A DNA stretch of 64,000 nt from Occallatibacter gabretensis (GTDB lineage: Bacteria; Acidobacteriota; Terriglobia; Terriglobales; Acidobacteriaceae). A model generated the notes under the pieces. The model did no database searches, was not told where the DNA came from, and saw nothing but the letters and a program-made list of their open reading frames with translations. Positions 41,530 through 50,994 of this stretch are shown here, one piece after another. Numbering within the stretch: position 1 is the first letter of the stretch; each line of letters begins with the position of its first letter. A program made the translations under genes and the position numbers. The stretch spans positions 434,001-498,000 of the forward strand of contig NZ_LAIJ01000010.1 in assembly GCF_001449115.1 (NCBI RefSeq), written 5' to 3'.

Positions 41530-42888
41530 ATGGTCATCTGGAACCGCCGTAACTTTCTCCGCGCCGCCGGCGCCGTCGCTGGCTCCGTATCCGCCGCCTC
41601 CGCATTGCCCGGAATACCCTTGCTCTCCGCCGAAGAGCCCGAAGCGAAAAACATCGCCGCCAACGACCACGTCCAGATCGCGCTTATCGGCGCAGGCTGG
41701 CAGGGCTCCGGCGACACAAGCGTGGCCATCCGCGTTCCCGGCGTTAAACTCGTCGCCGCCGCCGACTGCTACGACGGCCGCCTCGCACACGCCAAGGAAG
41801 TCTGGGGCAGCGACATCTTCACCACGCGCGACTACAACGAAATCCTTGCCCGCAAAGACATCGACGCCGTGATCATAGGCACGCCTGACCACTGGCACAA
41901 GCAAGCCTCCATAGACGCCATGAAGGCCGGCAAAGACGTCTATTGCGAAAAGCCCATGATCCATCTCTACGATGACGGCCCGGCAATGATTGAAGCCTCA
42001 CGCCAAACCAACCGAATTCTGCAGGTAGGCAGCCAGCGCGTCAGCAACATCGTTTACGCCAAGGCAAAAGAGATCCTCGCTTCCGGTGCCATCGGTAAGC
42101 TCAACATGGTCACCGCTTACTGGGATCGCAATTCTTCCCTCGGCGCATGGAACTACACCGTTCCGCCCGACGCCAGCACGACAACCTGCGACTGGCCGCG
42201 CTGGCTGGGTACCGCGCCTAAAATCCCCTTCAACTCCGAACACTTCTTCCAGTGGCGCAAATGGAAGGCATACGGCTCCGGCGTCGCCGGCGATCTCTTC
42301 GTGCATCTCTTCAGCGGCATCCACTTCATCACCGGCTCCAACGGCCCCACCCGTGCCATGGCAACCGGCGCCATTCGTTACTGGAAAGATGGTCGTGACG
42401 CCAACGATGTGGTGCTCGGTCTCTTCGACTACCGCGAAGGCTTCAACGTCAGCCTCCATGTCAATTTTGTCGATGGCGGCGAAGAAGGTGAAGGCTTCAC
42501 CTTTGCCGGTTCGGAAGGCACCATGACCATCGGTTCGGACGGTCTCACAATCAACCACGTGCCGCGCCAAACCGCGCCCGGTTACATGGTCGGAACCTTC
42601 CCTGAAGCCATGCAGAAGGAGATCATCGCCGCGTATGACGAAAAATATCCTCCCGGCGTGGCTAAGCAATCTCTCGCGGCAGCAGAGAAGTACACCCCGC
42701 CCAAAGGCTATAGCGATAGCTACGACCACTTCAAAAACTTCTTCGCTTCCGTCCGCTCACGCCAGCCCGTGGTGGAAGATGCCACATTCGGCTACCGCGC
42801 AGCGGGCGCGGCCTTGCTTTCCAACCTCAGCATCGATCGCGGCCAGATCGTCCACTGGGACCCTGACGCCATGAAGCTACTCTCGTAA
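41530..42888 (+). CDS. Tat-exported Gfo/Idh/MocA-family oxidoreductase
   Basis: 452 residues. A twin-arginine signal (NRRNFLRAAGAVAGSVSAAS) directs export of the folded protein. The NAD(P) fold follows: IALIGAGWQGSGDTSVAIR, LVAAADCYDGRL, DAVIIGTPDHWHKQASIDAMKAG and the signature GKDVYCEKPMI. Downstream are the C-terminal sheet domain and DWPRWLGTAPKIPF, typical of the secreted Gfo/Idh/MocA group in Acidobacteria, Planctomycetes and Bacteroidetes. Sugar or glycoside oxidation and reduction is likely; the substrate is unknown. GGAG lies 8 bases before ATG 41530. A family-B repeat follows the stop. Confidence 0.88.
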   Translation: MVIWNRRNFLRAAGAVAGSVSAASALPGIPLLSAEEPEAKNIAANDHVQIALIGAGWQGSGDTSVAIRVPGVKLVAAADCYDGRLAHAKEVWGSDIFTTRDYNEILARKDIDAVIIGTPDHWHKQASIDAMKAGKDVYCEKPMIHLYDDGPAMIEASRQTNRILQVGSQRVSNIVYAKAKEILASGAIGKLNMVTAYWDRNSSLGAWNYTVPPDASTTTCDWPRWLGTAPKIPFNSEHFFQWRKWKAYGSGVAGDLFVHLFSGIHFITGSNGPTRAMATGAIRYWKDGRDANDVVLGLFDYREGFNVSLHVNFVDGGEEGEGFTFAGSEGTMTIGSDGLTINHVPRQTAPGYMVGTFPEAMQKEIIAAYDEKYPPGVAKQSLAAAEKYTPPKGYSDSYDHFKNFFASVRSRQPVVEDATFGYRAAGAALLSNLSIDRGQIVHWDPDAMKLLS

Positions 42889-42903
42889 ATCTCGCAATCA
42901 ACC

Positions 42904-42961
42904 GGGTGCCCCGCCCTCGGCGCGCTCTTGTTTTTGCGCCTAGGGTGGGAGGGAACTTCCC
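42904..42961 (+). repeat. interspersed stem-loop repeat, family B (copy B3)
   Basis: GGGTGCCCC at the left. The GGCGC/GCGCC inner stem and CCGCCCT/AGGGTGG outer stem (one G-U) enclose a T-rich loop. The right end is altered (GGAGGGAACTTCCC in place of GGGATAGCACTCCC). Confidence 0.65.
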
Positions 42962-43100
42962 CCATTGCCCTGTGCGTATCACACAAAGGGGGAACTCTGC
43001 GCCTGCGGGAGCCTTTGCTACACTGCTGGCAGTTTGTTCGCCCCCATGGATCGCGCAAAGATCGCGCGAAGATACGCGAAGACACCCTTCGGGAGAATGC

Positions 43101-44003
43101 ATGCCAGTTGTCGAACTCGCAAGCGTGACCAAAGCCTATGAGAGCAAGGTCGCCGTCAATAACTTGAGCCTCTCCATTGAAGCCGGCCAGATGTTCGGCC
43201 TGCTCGGACCCAACGGCGCAGGAAAAACCAGCTCCATCCGCATGATGATGGGCATCACCATGCCGGATTCCGGCCAGGTGAATCTCTTCGGCAAGCCCTT
43301 CGAGCGCAAAAGCCTTGAGCGCGTCGGCTACCTGCCGGAAGAGCGCGGCCTTTACAAAAAGATGAAGGTGATAGATCAACTCATCTTCTTCGGCGAACTC
43401 CACGGTGTCAGCGCCGCCGACGCGCAGACACGCGCTGTCTCCTGGGCCAAACGCCTTGAAATTGCCGACTCATTGACCAAGAAGACCGAAGAGCTCTCCA
43501 AGGGCATGCAGCAGAAGATTCAGTTCATCTCCGCGCTGCTCCACGATCCCGGCCTCATCGTCATGGACGAGCCATTCTCCGGCCTCGATCCGGTCAACGC
43601 CACCCTGCTCGAACGCACGCTCCTCGAACTGAAGGATCAGGGCAAAGCCATTATCTTCTCCACGCACCGCATGGATCAGGTGGAGAAGCTCTGTGACTCC
43701 ATCTGCCTTATCAATAAGGGTCAGGCCGTGCTCGCCGGACGCGTCCGCGAGATCAAATCCCGTTACTCGCGCGACCGCGTCATCATGGAGTTTGAAGGCG
43801 ATGCCTCTTTCCTGCAGAGCCCAGAAATCGCCGAGGCCAACAACTTCTCCGGCCACGCCGAGATCCAGCTCAAGCCCAGCGGAGACGCGCAAAAGCTCCT
43901 GCATGAAGCCGCTGCCAAAGCCACCATATATCGCTTTGAGCTGGTCGAGCCATCGCTAGAAGAGATCTTCATCCAGACCGTGGGAGGCAAAGCCGATGCG
44001 TAA
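43101..44003 (+). CDS. ABC transporter ATP-binding protein (NatA-like)
   Basis: 300 residues. Walker A GLLGPNGAGKTSSIRMMMG, Q-loop region VGYLPEERGLYKKMKV, signature ELSKGMQQKIQFI (LSKGM in place of LSGGQ), Walker B LIVMDEPFSGLDPVN and switch histidine IIFSTHRMDQVE. The C-terminal 90 residues (RVIMEFEGDASFL...) are the extension seen in exporters of the NatA/YhaQ type. GGGAGA lies 4 bases before ATG 43101. The last 8 bases overlap the permease gene. Substrate unknown: sodium, an antibiotic or a peptide. Confidence 0.92.
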   Translation: MPVVELASVTKAYESKVAVNNLSLSIEAGQMFGLLGPNGAGKTSSIRMMMGITMPDSGQVNLFGKPFERKSLERVGYLPEERGLYKKMKVIDQLIFFGELHGVSAADAQTRAVSWAKRLEIADSLTKKTEELSKGMQQKIQFISALLHDPGLIVMDEPFSGLDPVNATLLERTLLELKDQGKAIIFSTHRMDQVEKLCDSICLINKGQAVLAGRVREIKSRYSRDRVIMEFEGDASFLQSPEIAEANNFSGHAEIQLKPSGDAQKLLHEAAAKATIYRFELVEPSLEEIFIQTVGGKADA

Positions 44004-45243
44004 TATTCTGCTCGTCGCAAAGCGCGAATATCTTGAGGGAGTCCGCGGACGCGCCTTTCGCATGTCCACCATCCTCGTCCCCGTCGTCTTCGCCGTCATC
44101 ATTGCTGTTGCCGTCTTTGCCGGCAAGAACTCCGGCGTTGGCAAGCATGTGTTGATCGCCACAACAGACAGCAATCTTGCCGCCGACATCCAGTCACAAC
44201 TGACAGACGACAAAGATTCCAAGACCACCGTCGATGTGATCGTACCCTCTTCGCCATCAGAGCGCGACAGCCTTGTCAGCAAGGTGCGTGAAAAAGAAAT
44301 AGATGGCCTTCTCTGGATCGACACCGCCGTACCTAGCAAAATCACCGCCACCTACATCTCCACATCCTCCGGTGACATCGTCATCGGCAGTCGCCTCGAA
44401 TCTGCGCTCAACCACGCTCTCGCAGCCGAGCGCCTCAGCGCCCGCGGCATGAGCAAGGCAGAAGTCGAACTCGTCATGAAGACCGTCTCCGTAGACACCA
44501 TGCAGGTGGACAAGGGCGGAAAGGAAGTCAAGAGCAGCGGCATCGGCGCGTATCTCAAGGGCTACATCATGGGCATCATGCTTGCAATGACTACCATGAT
44601 CTACGGCATGAACGTCGCCCGCTCCATCATTCAGGAGAAAACCTCACGCATCTTTGAGGTCATGCTCGCCTCTGTCAAAGCCGGCGACCTGCTCGCCGGA
44701 AAACTCCTTGGCATCGGTGCCGTCGGCCTCACGCAGCTCGCTATCTGGGGTGTCGCCGCAGCCCTTCTCGCAGGCTCTGCCTTCGCCGCTCCCGTACTCA
44801 ATGGCCAGCTTTCCATTCATTTGTCCATCACGGAAGGCCTTCTCTTCGGCGCATATTTCATCCTCGGCTACCTGCTCTATGCCTCGCTTTTTGCGGGCCT
44901 CGCCGCAAGCTGTGAAACCGAGCAGGAGCTGCAGATGTACACGCCGCTCGCTGCCGTGCCCATCTGGCTCAGCTTCTCGCTTATCTGGCTCATCATCAAC
45001 AATCCCAGCTCCTTCTGGTCCATCGCCGCGTCGTTGTTCCCAGCCACTGCGCCCATCGTCATGATGCTCCGCATGGGCGCACAAACTCCGCCCGCGTGGC
45101 AGTTCGCAGCTTCTCTTGCCATCATGGTTGTCAGCGTCTGGGCCGTCCTGTGGGTCTCCGCGCGCCTCTACCGCGTCGGCATCCTCATGTACGGCAAACG
45201 CGCCACACTCCCCGAACTGCTCCGCTGGCTCCGCTACAGCTAG
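43996..45243 (+). CDS. ABC-2-type permease (NatB-like)
   Basis: 415 residues. One N-terminal helix (MSTILVPVVFAVIIAVAVFAG) is followed by about 150 extracytoplasmic residues. Helices then cluster at the C-terminus (YIMGIMLAMTTMIYGMNVARSI; IFEVMLASVKAGDLLAGKLLGIGAVGLTQLAIWG; FGAYFILGYLLYASLFAGLAA; FSLIWLIINN; SLAIMVVSVWAVLWVSARLYRVG). The segment IIQEKTSRIFEVMLASV is the ABC-2 signature. It forms the exporter with the preceding ATPase, whose gene it overlaps. Confidence 0.9.
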   Translation: MRNILLVAKREYLEGVRGRAFRMSTILVPVVFAVIIAVAVFAGKNSGVGKHVLIATTDSNLAADIQSQLTDDKDSKTTVDVIVPSSPSERDSLVSKVREKEIDGLLWIDTAVPSKITATYISTSSGDIVIGSRLESALNHALAAERLSARGMSKAEVELVMKTVSVDTMQVDKGGKEVKSSGIGAYLKGYIMGIMLAMTTMIYGMNVARSIIQEKTSRIFEVMLASVKAGDLLAGKLLGIGAVGLTQLAIWGVAAALLAGSAFAAPVLNGQLSIHLSITEGLLFGAYFILGYLLYASLFAGLAASCETEQELQMYTPLAAVPIWLSFSLIWLIINNPSSFWSIAASLFPATAPIVMMLRMGAQTPPAWQFAASLAIMVVSVWAVLWVSARLYRVGILMYGKRATLPELLRWLRYS

Positions 45244-45268
45244 TAGTTTCAGTTCTCGCACAAATGAT

Positions 45269-45312
45269 GGGTGCCCCAGGTCCCTGAAGTTGGGACCTGG
45301 GATAGCACTCCC
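45269..45312 (+). repeat. interspersed stem-loop repeat, family B (copy B4)
   Basis: GGGTGCCCC ... GGGATAGCACTCCC, with the perfect stem CCCAGGTCCC (45275-45284) / GGGACCTGGG (45292-45301) around loop TGAAGTT. The arms are identical to copy B2 but the loop differs. It lies between the permease and acyltransferase genes. Confidence 0.85.
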
Positions 45313-45366
45313 GTAAACGGGCCTTTAACCCCTAGGCCATTTTTCCAGCCAATTACAATCAACCAG

Positions 45367-46056
45367 GTGAGCCAAGGCGCGGAAAAATCATTCACCTTCA
45401 CCCAGCGCATCCTTCTAGCCATCGTGCCGCGCATCGTCCAAGCGCTGCTCTGGCTCGCAGGACTCACCTGGCGTTATGAAGTCATAGCACCTTCCGGCGT
45501 CACACCACTCATCAAAGGCCGCGGCGCAAGCTCCCAGATCTTCTGCTTCTGGCACCAGTGTGTTCTGCCCTGCGCGCACTACTTCCGCCGCACCGGCGCC
45601 GTCATTCTCATCAGCCGCAGCTTCGATGGAGAACTCATCACTCGCATCCTTCGCCTCTTCGGCTTCGATGCCGTGCGCGGCTCCAGCTCCCGCGGCGGCG
45701 GCGAAAGCCTTCTCGGCCTCAATCAAGTTTTAGAAAACGACAAGCCCGCCATCTTCACCGCGGACGGTCCCCGCGGCCCCATCTATCAAACCAAAATGGG
45801 CCCCATCAAGCTCGCACAAATGAGCGGCGCACCCATCGGAGCCTTTCATCTTGAGCCGCAGCGCGCCTGGAAATTGAACTCATGGGACCACTTCCTCATC
45901 CCCATGCCCTTCACACGCATCGTCGTAAGTTGGGGTCCATGGACGCACGTCCCCGCCGATCTGGCCCCCGACCAATTCGAGCCAAAGCGCGAAGAGCTCA
46001 ACACAGCCATCGAAACCGCCCGCCTCAACGCACTAAGGCATCTCGGAAAGACGTAA
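45367..46056 (+). CDS. lysophospholipid acyltransferase-like protein (DUF374)
   Basis: 229 residues. An amphipathic or membrane-facing N-terminus (LLAIVPRIVQALLWLAGLTWRYE) precedes the acyltransferase-like core: IFCFWHQCVLPCAHYF (catalytic-type histidine), VILISRSFDGELI, RGSSSRGGGESLLGL and FTADGPRGPIYQTKMGPIKLAQMSG. These are the DUF374 hallmarks, related to lipid A or phospholipid acyltransferases. The GTG at 45367 is the best start; a longer frame from 45271 would translate repeat B4. It is 55 bases before queA. Confidence 0.82.
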   Translation: MSQGAEKSFTFTQRILLAIVPRIVQALLWLAGLTWRYEVIAPSGVTPLIKGRGASSQIFCFWHQCVLPCAHYFRRTGAVILISRSFDGELITRILRLFGFDAVRGSSSRGGGESLLGLNQVLENDKPAIFTADGPRGPIYQTKMGPIKLAQMSGAPIGAFHLEPQRAWKLNSWDHFLIPMPFTRIVVSWGPWTHVPADLAPDQFEPKREELNTAIETARLNALRHLGKT

Positions 46057-46111
46057 CCGCTAACTTGCCACCGCGCGCAGCGCGGCTAACCTGTTAAATT
46101 GACAGACAAAA

Positions 46112-47188
46112 ATGAGCAGCCTCCGCATCTCCGACTTCGACTTTCATCTGCCGACGGAGCTTATCGCGCAGCAGCCGCCAGAGACGCGCGGCGCCAGCCG
46201 CATGTTAGTCATGGATCGCCAAACCGGCACACTCTCTGACCAGCTTTTCGCAAATTCCCCCTCACTTTTACAGCCCGGCGACCTGCTCATCCTCAACGAC
46301 AGCCGCGTCATCCCCGCGCGTCTCTACGCCCGTCGCACAACGATCCGTGATCGCGAAGCGCCCACAGGCCGCATCGAAGTCATGCTCACCGAGCCGCAAG
46401 GCGAAAACCGCTGGCGCGCACTCGTAAAGCCCGGCCGCAAAGTAGCCGTCGGCGAAATCCTCGCCTTTCCCGCCTCCGACGGCAGCGTCGCCCTGGAAGC
46501 CGAAGTCCTAGAACGCGGCGAATTCGGCGATCGCCTTCTGCAGTTCGCACCAACCACCGACTTCTTCGCCGCACTAGACCGCATAGGCCACATGCCCCTG
46601 CCGCCCTACATTCACCGTGACGACGCCGACACCGATCGCGAGCGCTATCAGACTGTCTTCTCGCACGAACGCGGCTCCGTAGCCGCTCCCACCGCAGGCC
46701 TGCACTTCACCCCGCAGATCCTTGAAGCCATCCAATCCCGCGGCGTCGAAATCGCCCGCATCACCCTCCACGTAGGCCTAGGCACCTTCGCCCCGCTGCG
46801 CGTCGAGCGCGTCGACGAAGTCCATCTCCACCGCGAGCGATACACCCTCAGCGCAGAAACAGCCTCAGCCATCAATAAGGCCCACACTGAGTCTCGCCGC
46901 ATCGTAGCCGTCGGCACCACCACCGTCCGCACGCTGGAGCACTGCGCCCTCACCGCCAACGGAGCCCCACTCCAATCTCATTCCGGCAGCACAGAAATCT
47001 TCATCTCGCCCGGCTTCGAATTCCGCCTCGTAGGCGCGCTTCTCACCAACTTCCACCTCCCACAATCAAGCCTACTCATGCTCGTCAGCGCCTTTGCAGG
47101 CAGGGAACACGTCCTTGCCGCCTACAATCACGCCGTCGCATCCCAATACCGCTTCTTCAGCTACGGCGACTGCATGTTCCTGCACTGA
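46112..47188 (+). CDS. queA: S-adenosylmethionine:tRNA ribosyltransferase-isomerase
   Basis: Transfers and isomerises the ribosyl part of AdoMet onto preQ1-tRNA to make epoxyqueuosine, 358 residues (family about 340-360). Motifs are [130 protein letters not shown]. Start ATG at 46112. polA follows after 26 bases. Confidence 0.97.
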   Translation: MSSLRISDFDFHLPTELIAQQPPETRGASRMLVMDRQTGTLSDQLFANSPSLLQPGDLLILNDSRVIPARLYARRTTIRDREAPTGRIEVMLTEPQGENRWRALVKPGRKVAVGEILAFPASDGSVALEAEVLERGEFGDRLLQFAPTTDFFAALDRIGHMPLPPYIHRDDADTDRERYQTVFSHERGSVAAPTAGLHFTPQILEAIQSRGVEIARITLHVGLGTFAPLRVERVDEVHLHRERYTLSAETASAINKAHTESRRIVAVGTTTVRTLEHCALTANGAPLQSHSGSTEIFISPGFEFRLVGALLTNFHLPQSSLLMLVSAFAGREHVLAAYNHAVASQYRFFSYGDCMFLH

Positions 47189-47214
47189 CACTCCCCGCTG
47201 ATAAACTCGGTAGC

Positions 47215-49932
47215 GTGCCAAACAGCGTGCCAGACCAGGTAAAAGAACCCGTATTCCTCCTCGATACCATGGCGTTCATCTTCCGCGCCTACCATGCCAT
47301 GCAGCGCTCGCGCCCCATGTCCACGCGTTCCGGCCTGCCCACAGCGGCCACGTTCGTCTTCGTCAACATGATCAAGAAGCTGCGCCAGGACTTCTCGCCG
47401 CATTACTTCGCAGCAGTCTTCGATGTCAGCGGCAAAGTCTTCCGCGATGAGCGCGCCCTCGCCATCGGTACCCTGCGCAAGTGGAGCGCCAAATCGCAGA
47501 GCTTTGAAGAAGTCAGCTACGACGGCTATAAGGCCAAGCGCGAAGCCATGCCGGAAGACCTCCGCCGCCAGATCCCTTACATCCGCCGTTCTCTCGAAGC
47601 CTTCCGCATTCCCATCCTTGAAGCCGAAGGTTTCGAAGCTGACGACGTCATCGGCACACTCTCCTGCCGCGCCTCCGAACAGGGCCACGACGTCTTCATC
47701 GTCTCCGGCGACAAGGACATGATGCAGCTCGTCAATGAGCGAGTAAAGATCCTCAACCCGCAGAAAGACAATCTCATCCTCGATGCGGAAAAAGTCACCG
47801 AAGTCCTCGGCGTACCTCCCGACAAAGTCATCGACGTGATGGCCCTGCGCGGCGACGCCATTGACAATATCCCCGGCGCGCCCGGCATCGGCGACAAAGG
47901 CAGCGTCGATCTCATCAAGGAATTCGGCACAGTCGAAGCCGTCCTCGATCGCGCCTCTGAAGTAAAGCGCAAGAGCTACCGCGAATCGCTCGAGCAGAAC
48001 CGCGAAGCCGTCCTGCTCTCAAAAGAACTCGTCACCATCCACTGCAATGTGCCGCTTCCACTCGACCTGCTCGCCATGGAAACGCAGGACCTTGACCTCG
48101 AAGCCTGCCGTGAGCTTTTCACCGAGCTGGAATTCACCTCCATGCTTCGCGAACTAGCTCCCGCGCCACAGCAGACTCAGACCGAGCTGCTCGATTCACC
48201 CACAGACGAACAGGCGGCGGCCTTCTACGCCGCAGCGCGCCAGCACGGCTTTGCCCTCGCGCTTGATGCCGCCGAACCCACCTCCGTGGAATCCGACGAT
48301 GATACTTCCATTCCGCCCGCGCCTTCGTTGCTCGATATCGTGGAAGAGGCTGAGGAGAAGACTCGCTTCAGCATCGGCGTCTGCGCAAATTCGGAATCGG
48401 AGCAGGGAATTGCTCTCTGTCTTCCGCTCACGCCTGAGCTGCATGCGCTGCTTGAGGACCCCGCCGTTCCCAAGCGTACCCACGACCTCAAGCTAGCTCT
48501 TCACGTTTTGCATGGCCTCGGTGTCACGCTTCGTGGCCCCGCGGAAGACACCATGCTGCTCTCTTACGCGCTCAACCCGACGCACGCCACGCAAACTCTG
48601 GCCGACGTTGCCGCGCGCAGCAACCAGCCCGCGCCAAACTCCCTACCAGCCGCCGCCGCCGCCATCAACGCCCTCGTCCCCGCACTCCGCGCCTACGTCG
48701 ACGAGCTTGAACTCGCCCGCGTCTACACCGAAATCGACCTTCCTCTAGCACCCGTCCTCTATCGCGTAGAGCAGGCAGGAATTCGCATCGACAAAGCCGC
48801 TCTCAATGGGCTGTCCACACGCTTCGCATCTGAAATGCAGCGCGTCAGCTCACGCATCTTCGAGCTCGCCGGCAAAACCTTCAACATTAACTCGCCTAAG
48901 CAGCTCGGCGTAGTGCTCTTCACCGATCTCGCTCTGCCCGCACCCGCAGCACGCGGCAAAGGCAAATCCATCTCCACCGCGCAAAACGTGCTTGAGCAGC
49001 TTGCAGAAGAGCACGAACTTCCGCGCCTTGTCCTCGAATTTCGTCATCTCTCGAAGTTGAAGTCCGTCTACGTCGATGCGCTGCCACTACTAGCAGATGC
49101 CGACTCACGCGTGCACACAACGTTCCAGTCCGCAGCCGTCGCCACCGGCCGCCTCTCATCCATCAATCCAAATCTTCAAAACATTCCCATCAAAACTGAG
49201 CTCGGTCGCGAAATTCGCGCCGCCTTCATCTCCGCGCCTGGCACAGAACTGCTCTCCGCCGATTACTCGCAGATCGAACTCCGCCTCCTCGCACATTTCA
49301 GCGGCGACCCGCTCCTCACACGCGCCTATCAGAACGACGAAGATATTCATACCCTCACTGCCAGCGAAGTCTTCGGCGTACCCGCTGACCAGATGGACAA
49401 GATAACGCGCAATCGCGCCAAGGCCGTCAACTTCGGCATCGTCTACGGCATCTCACCCTTCGGTCTTGCCACGCAGCTCGGCATCCCGCAGGCTGAAGCC
49501 AGGGCATACATCGATCGCTACTTCGCCCGCTATCAAGGTGTGCGGGAATTCATCGACAAGACGCTCGCCGAAACGCGCCGCACAGGTAGCGTTCGCACCA
49601 TGTTTGGCCGCATGCGCCCCATCCCCGATATCGAAAGCCGCAATCCCAACCAGCGTGGCTTCGCCGAGCGCACAGCCATCAACACGCCGCTCCAGGGCAC
49701 AGCCGCTGATCTCATCAAGCTCGCCATGATCTCACTCGACCGCAAGCTCACCGACCGCAAGCTCAAAACCCGCATGGTCCTGCAAGTTCACGACGAGCTT
49801 ATCTTTGAGGTTCCCGCCGACGAACGCGAAGAAATCGCCGCACTCGTCCGCGCGGAGATGGAAGGCGTTGTCCAGCTCAGCGTTCCCATCGTCGCCGATC
49901 TCGGCTTCGGCCCCAACTGGCGCGATCTTTAA
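47215..49932 (+). CDS. polA: DNA polymerase I with degenerate proofreading domain
   Basis: 905 residues in three parts. The 5' nuclease (about 1-300) has FLLDTMAFIFRAYHAM, EAEGFEADDVIGTL, VSGDKDMMQLV and GDAIDNIPGAPGIG. The 3'-5' exonuclease domain (about 325-510) reads LALDAAEP where DxE is expected and THDLKLALHVL where NxxxFD or YD is expected, so proofreading is probably lost. The polymerase has motif A LLSADYSQIELRLLAHFSGDP, motif B NRAKAVNFGIVYGIS and motif C LQVHDELIFEVP. The start is GTG at 47215; a second GTG at 47227 is possible. Confidence 0.97.
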   Translation: MPNSVPDQVKEPVFLLDTMAFIFRAYHAMQRSRPMSTRSGLPTAATFVFVNMIKKLRQDFSPHYFAAVFDVSGKVFRDERALAIGTLRKWSAKSQSFEEVSYDGYKAKREAMPEDLRRQIPYIRRSLEAFRIPILEAEGFEADDVIGTLSCRASEQGHDVFIVSGDKDMMQLVNERVKILNPQKDNLILDAEKVTEVLGVPPDKVIDVMALRGDAIDNIPGAPGIGDKGSVDLIKEFGTVEAVLDRASEVKRKSYRESLEQNREAVLLSKELVTIHCNVPLPLDLLAMETQDLDLEACRELFTELEFTSMLRELAPAPQQTQTELLDSPTDEQAAAFYAAARQHGFALALDAAEPTSVESDDDTSIPPAPSLLDIVEEAEEKTRFSIGVCANSESEQGIALCLPLTPELHALLEDPAVPKRTHDLKLALHVLHGLGVTLRGPAEDTMLLSYALNPTHATQTLADVAARSNQPAPNSLPAAAAAINALVPALRAYVDELELARVYTEIDLPLAPVLYRVEQAGIRIDKAALNGLSTRFASEMQRVSSRIFELAGKTFNINSPKQLGVVLFTDLALPAPAARGKGKSISTAQNVLEQLAEEHELPRLVLEFRHLSKLKSVYVDALPLLADADSRVHTTFQSAAVATGRLSSINPNLQNIPIKTELGREIRAAFISAPGTELLSADYSQIELRLLAHFSGDPLLTRAYQNDEDIHTLTASEVFGVPADQMDKITRNRAKAVNFGIVYGISPFGLATQLGIPQAEARAYIDRYFARYQGVREFIDKTLAETRRTGSVRTMFGRMRPIPDIESRNPNQRGFAERTAINTPLQGTAADLIKLAMISLDRKLTDRKLKTRMVLQVHDELIFEVPADEREEIAALVRAEMEGVVQLSVPIVADLGFGPNWRDL

Positions 49933-50050
49933 CCGCGATTCAACTCATGGATTCACGCGATGAATCCCATGCGCCGACGTTGCCATCCAAGCAAATGTCA
50001 AACATGCGCGGACAATCCGCCGCGACAATCTTCGTGAATGGAGCAACCTC

Positions 50051-50938
50051 ATGAGCTCAATACAATCCACTCCTGCATCCGCTGCCGGCACGTTCGTAAT
50101 TGGCGCAGACCTCACCGTCAATCGCATCGGCTTCGGCGCCATGCGCATTACCGGCAAAGGCGTATGGGGTCCACCGGAAGATAAAGCTGCCGCCCTGGCC
50201 ACACTGCGCCGCGCCGTCGAACTCGGCGTGAACCTCATCGATACTGCCGACTCGTATGGCCCCGGAACGTCAGAAGAGCTGATCGCCGAAGCGCTACATC
50301 CATATCCCGAAAATCTCGTCATTGCCACCAAGGGTGGTTGGGAGCGCCCCGGCCCCGGTCAGTGGACGCACAATGCCAGCCCGAAGCATCTGACGGATGC
50401 TCTTGAAGGCAGTCTCAAGCGCCTTCGTCTCGATCGCATCGATCTTCATCAGCTTCACGCTCCAGACAACGCCGTCGCGTTTGAAGCCTCCGTCGAAGCC
50501 CTCGCCAAACTGCGCGAGCAGGGCAAGATCCGTCACATCGGCTTGTCGAATGTCACTCGCGAACACATCGAACGCGCACAGAAGATCGTTCCCATTGTCT
50601 CCGTGCAAAATCGCTATAGTTTTGCCGATCGCGAATCCGACTTCATCGTGGACTACTGTGAGCAGCACAACATCGCGTTCCTGCCATGGGCTCCGCTGGG
50701 CCAGGCGAAAAAGGCCCACGAAGCCATCGAGAAAGTCGCGAAGGAGCTGAATGCCACGCCGCTTCAGGTTGCGCTGGCATGGTTGCTCAAGAGATCCAAA
50801 GTGATCCTGCCCATTCCAGGCACGTCCTCTGTCTCGCACGTTGAGCAAAACATCGCCGCAGCCGCGCTAGAGCTACCGCAGAACTCTTACGACGAACTCT
50901 CCGCAGTAAGCCATACGCCCGTCAGCCTGCGCGGATAA
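50051..50938 (+). CDS. aldo/keto reductase
   Basis: NAD(P)H-dependent carbonyl reductase with a TIM barrel, 295 residues. The catalytic set is visible: Asp-Tyr in NLIDTADSYGPGTSEELI, Lys in LVIATKGGWERPG and His in IDLHQLHAPD. GLSNVTREHIERAQKIVPIVSVQNRYSF and VILPIPGTSSVSHVEQN bind the cofactor. The layout is that of the YajO/oxidoreductase-like branch. It lies 118 bases after polA and is probably monocistronic. Substrate unknown. Confidence 0.92.
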   Translation: MSSIQSTPASAAGTFVIGADLTVNRIGFGAMRITGKGVWGPPEDKAAALATLRRAVELGVNLIDTADSYGPGTSEELIAEALHPYPENLVIATKGGWERPGPGQWTHNASPKHLTDALEGSLKRLRLDRIDLHQLHAPDNAVAFEASVEALAKLREQGKIRHIGLSNVTREHIERAQKIVPIVSVQNRYSFADRESDFIVDYCEQHNIAFLPWAPLGQAKKAHEAIEKVAKELNATPLQVALAWLLKRSKVILPIPGTSSVSHVEQNIAAAALELPQNSYDELSAVSHTPVSLRG

Positions 50939-50994
50939 ATCCCTTCATCGTGTCCCATCCTTGCGACTTGTTTCCGTCGCAAGGATGGGAGCAG

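Noticed and set aside
42906-43100. N-terminal extension of the ABC ATPase gene
   Set aside because: The added residues come from repeat B3 and spacer; ATG at 43101 has a strong ribosome site and the usual ABC start.
43101-45243. Drug-resistance ABC exporter
   Set aside because: No specific feature links it to a drug; only a NatAB-like architecture can be supported.
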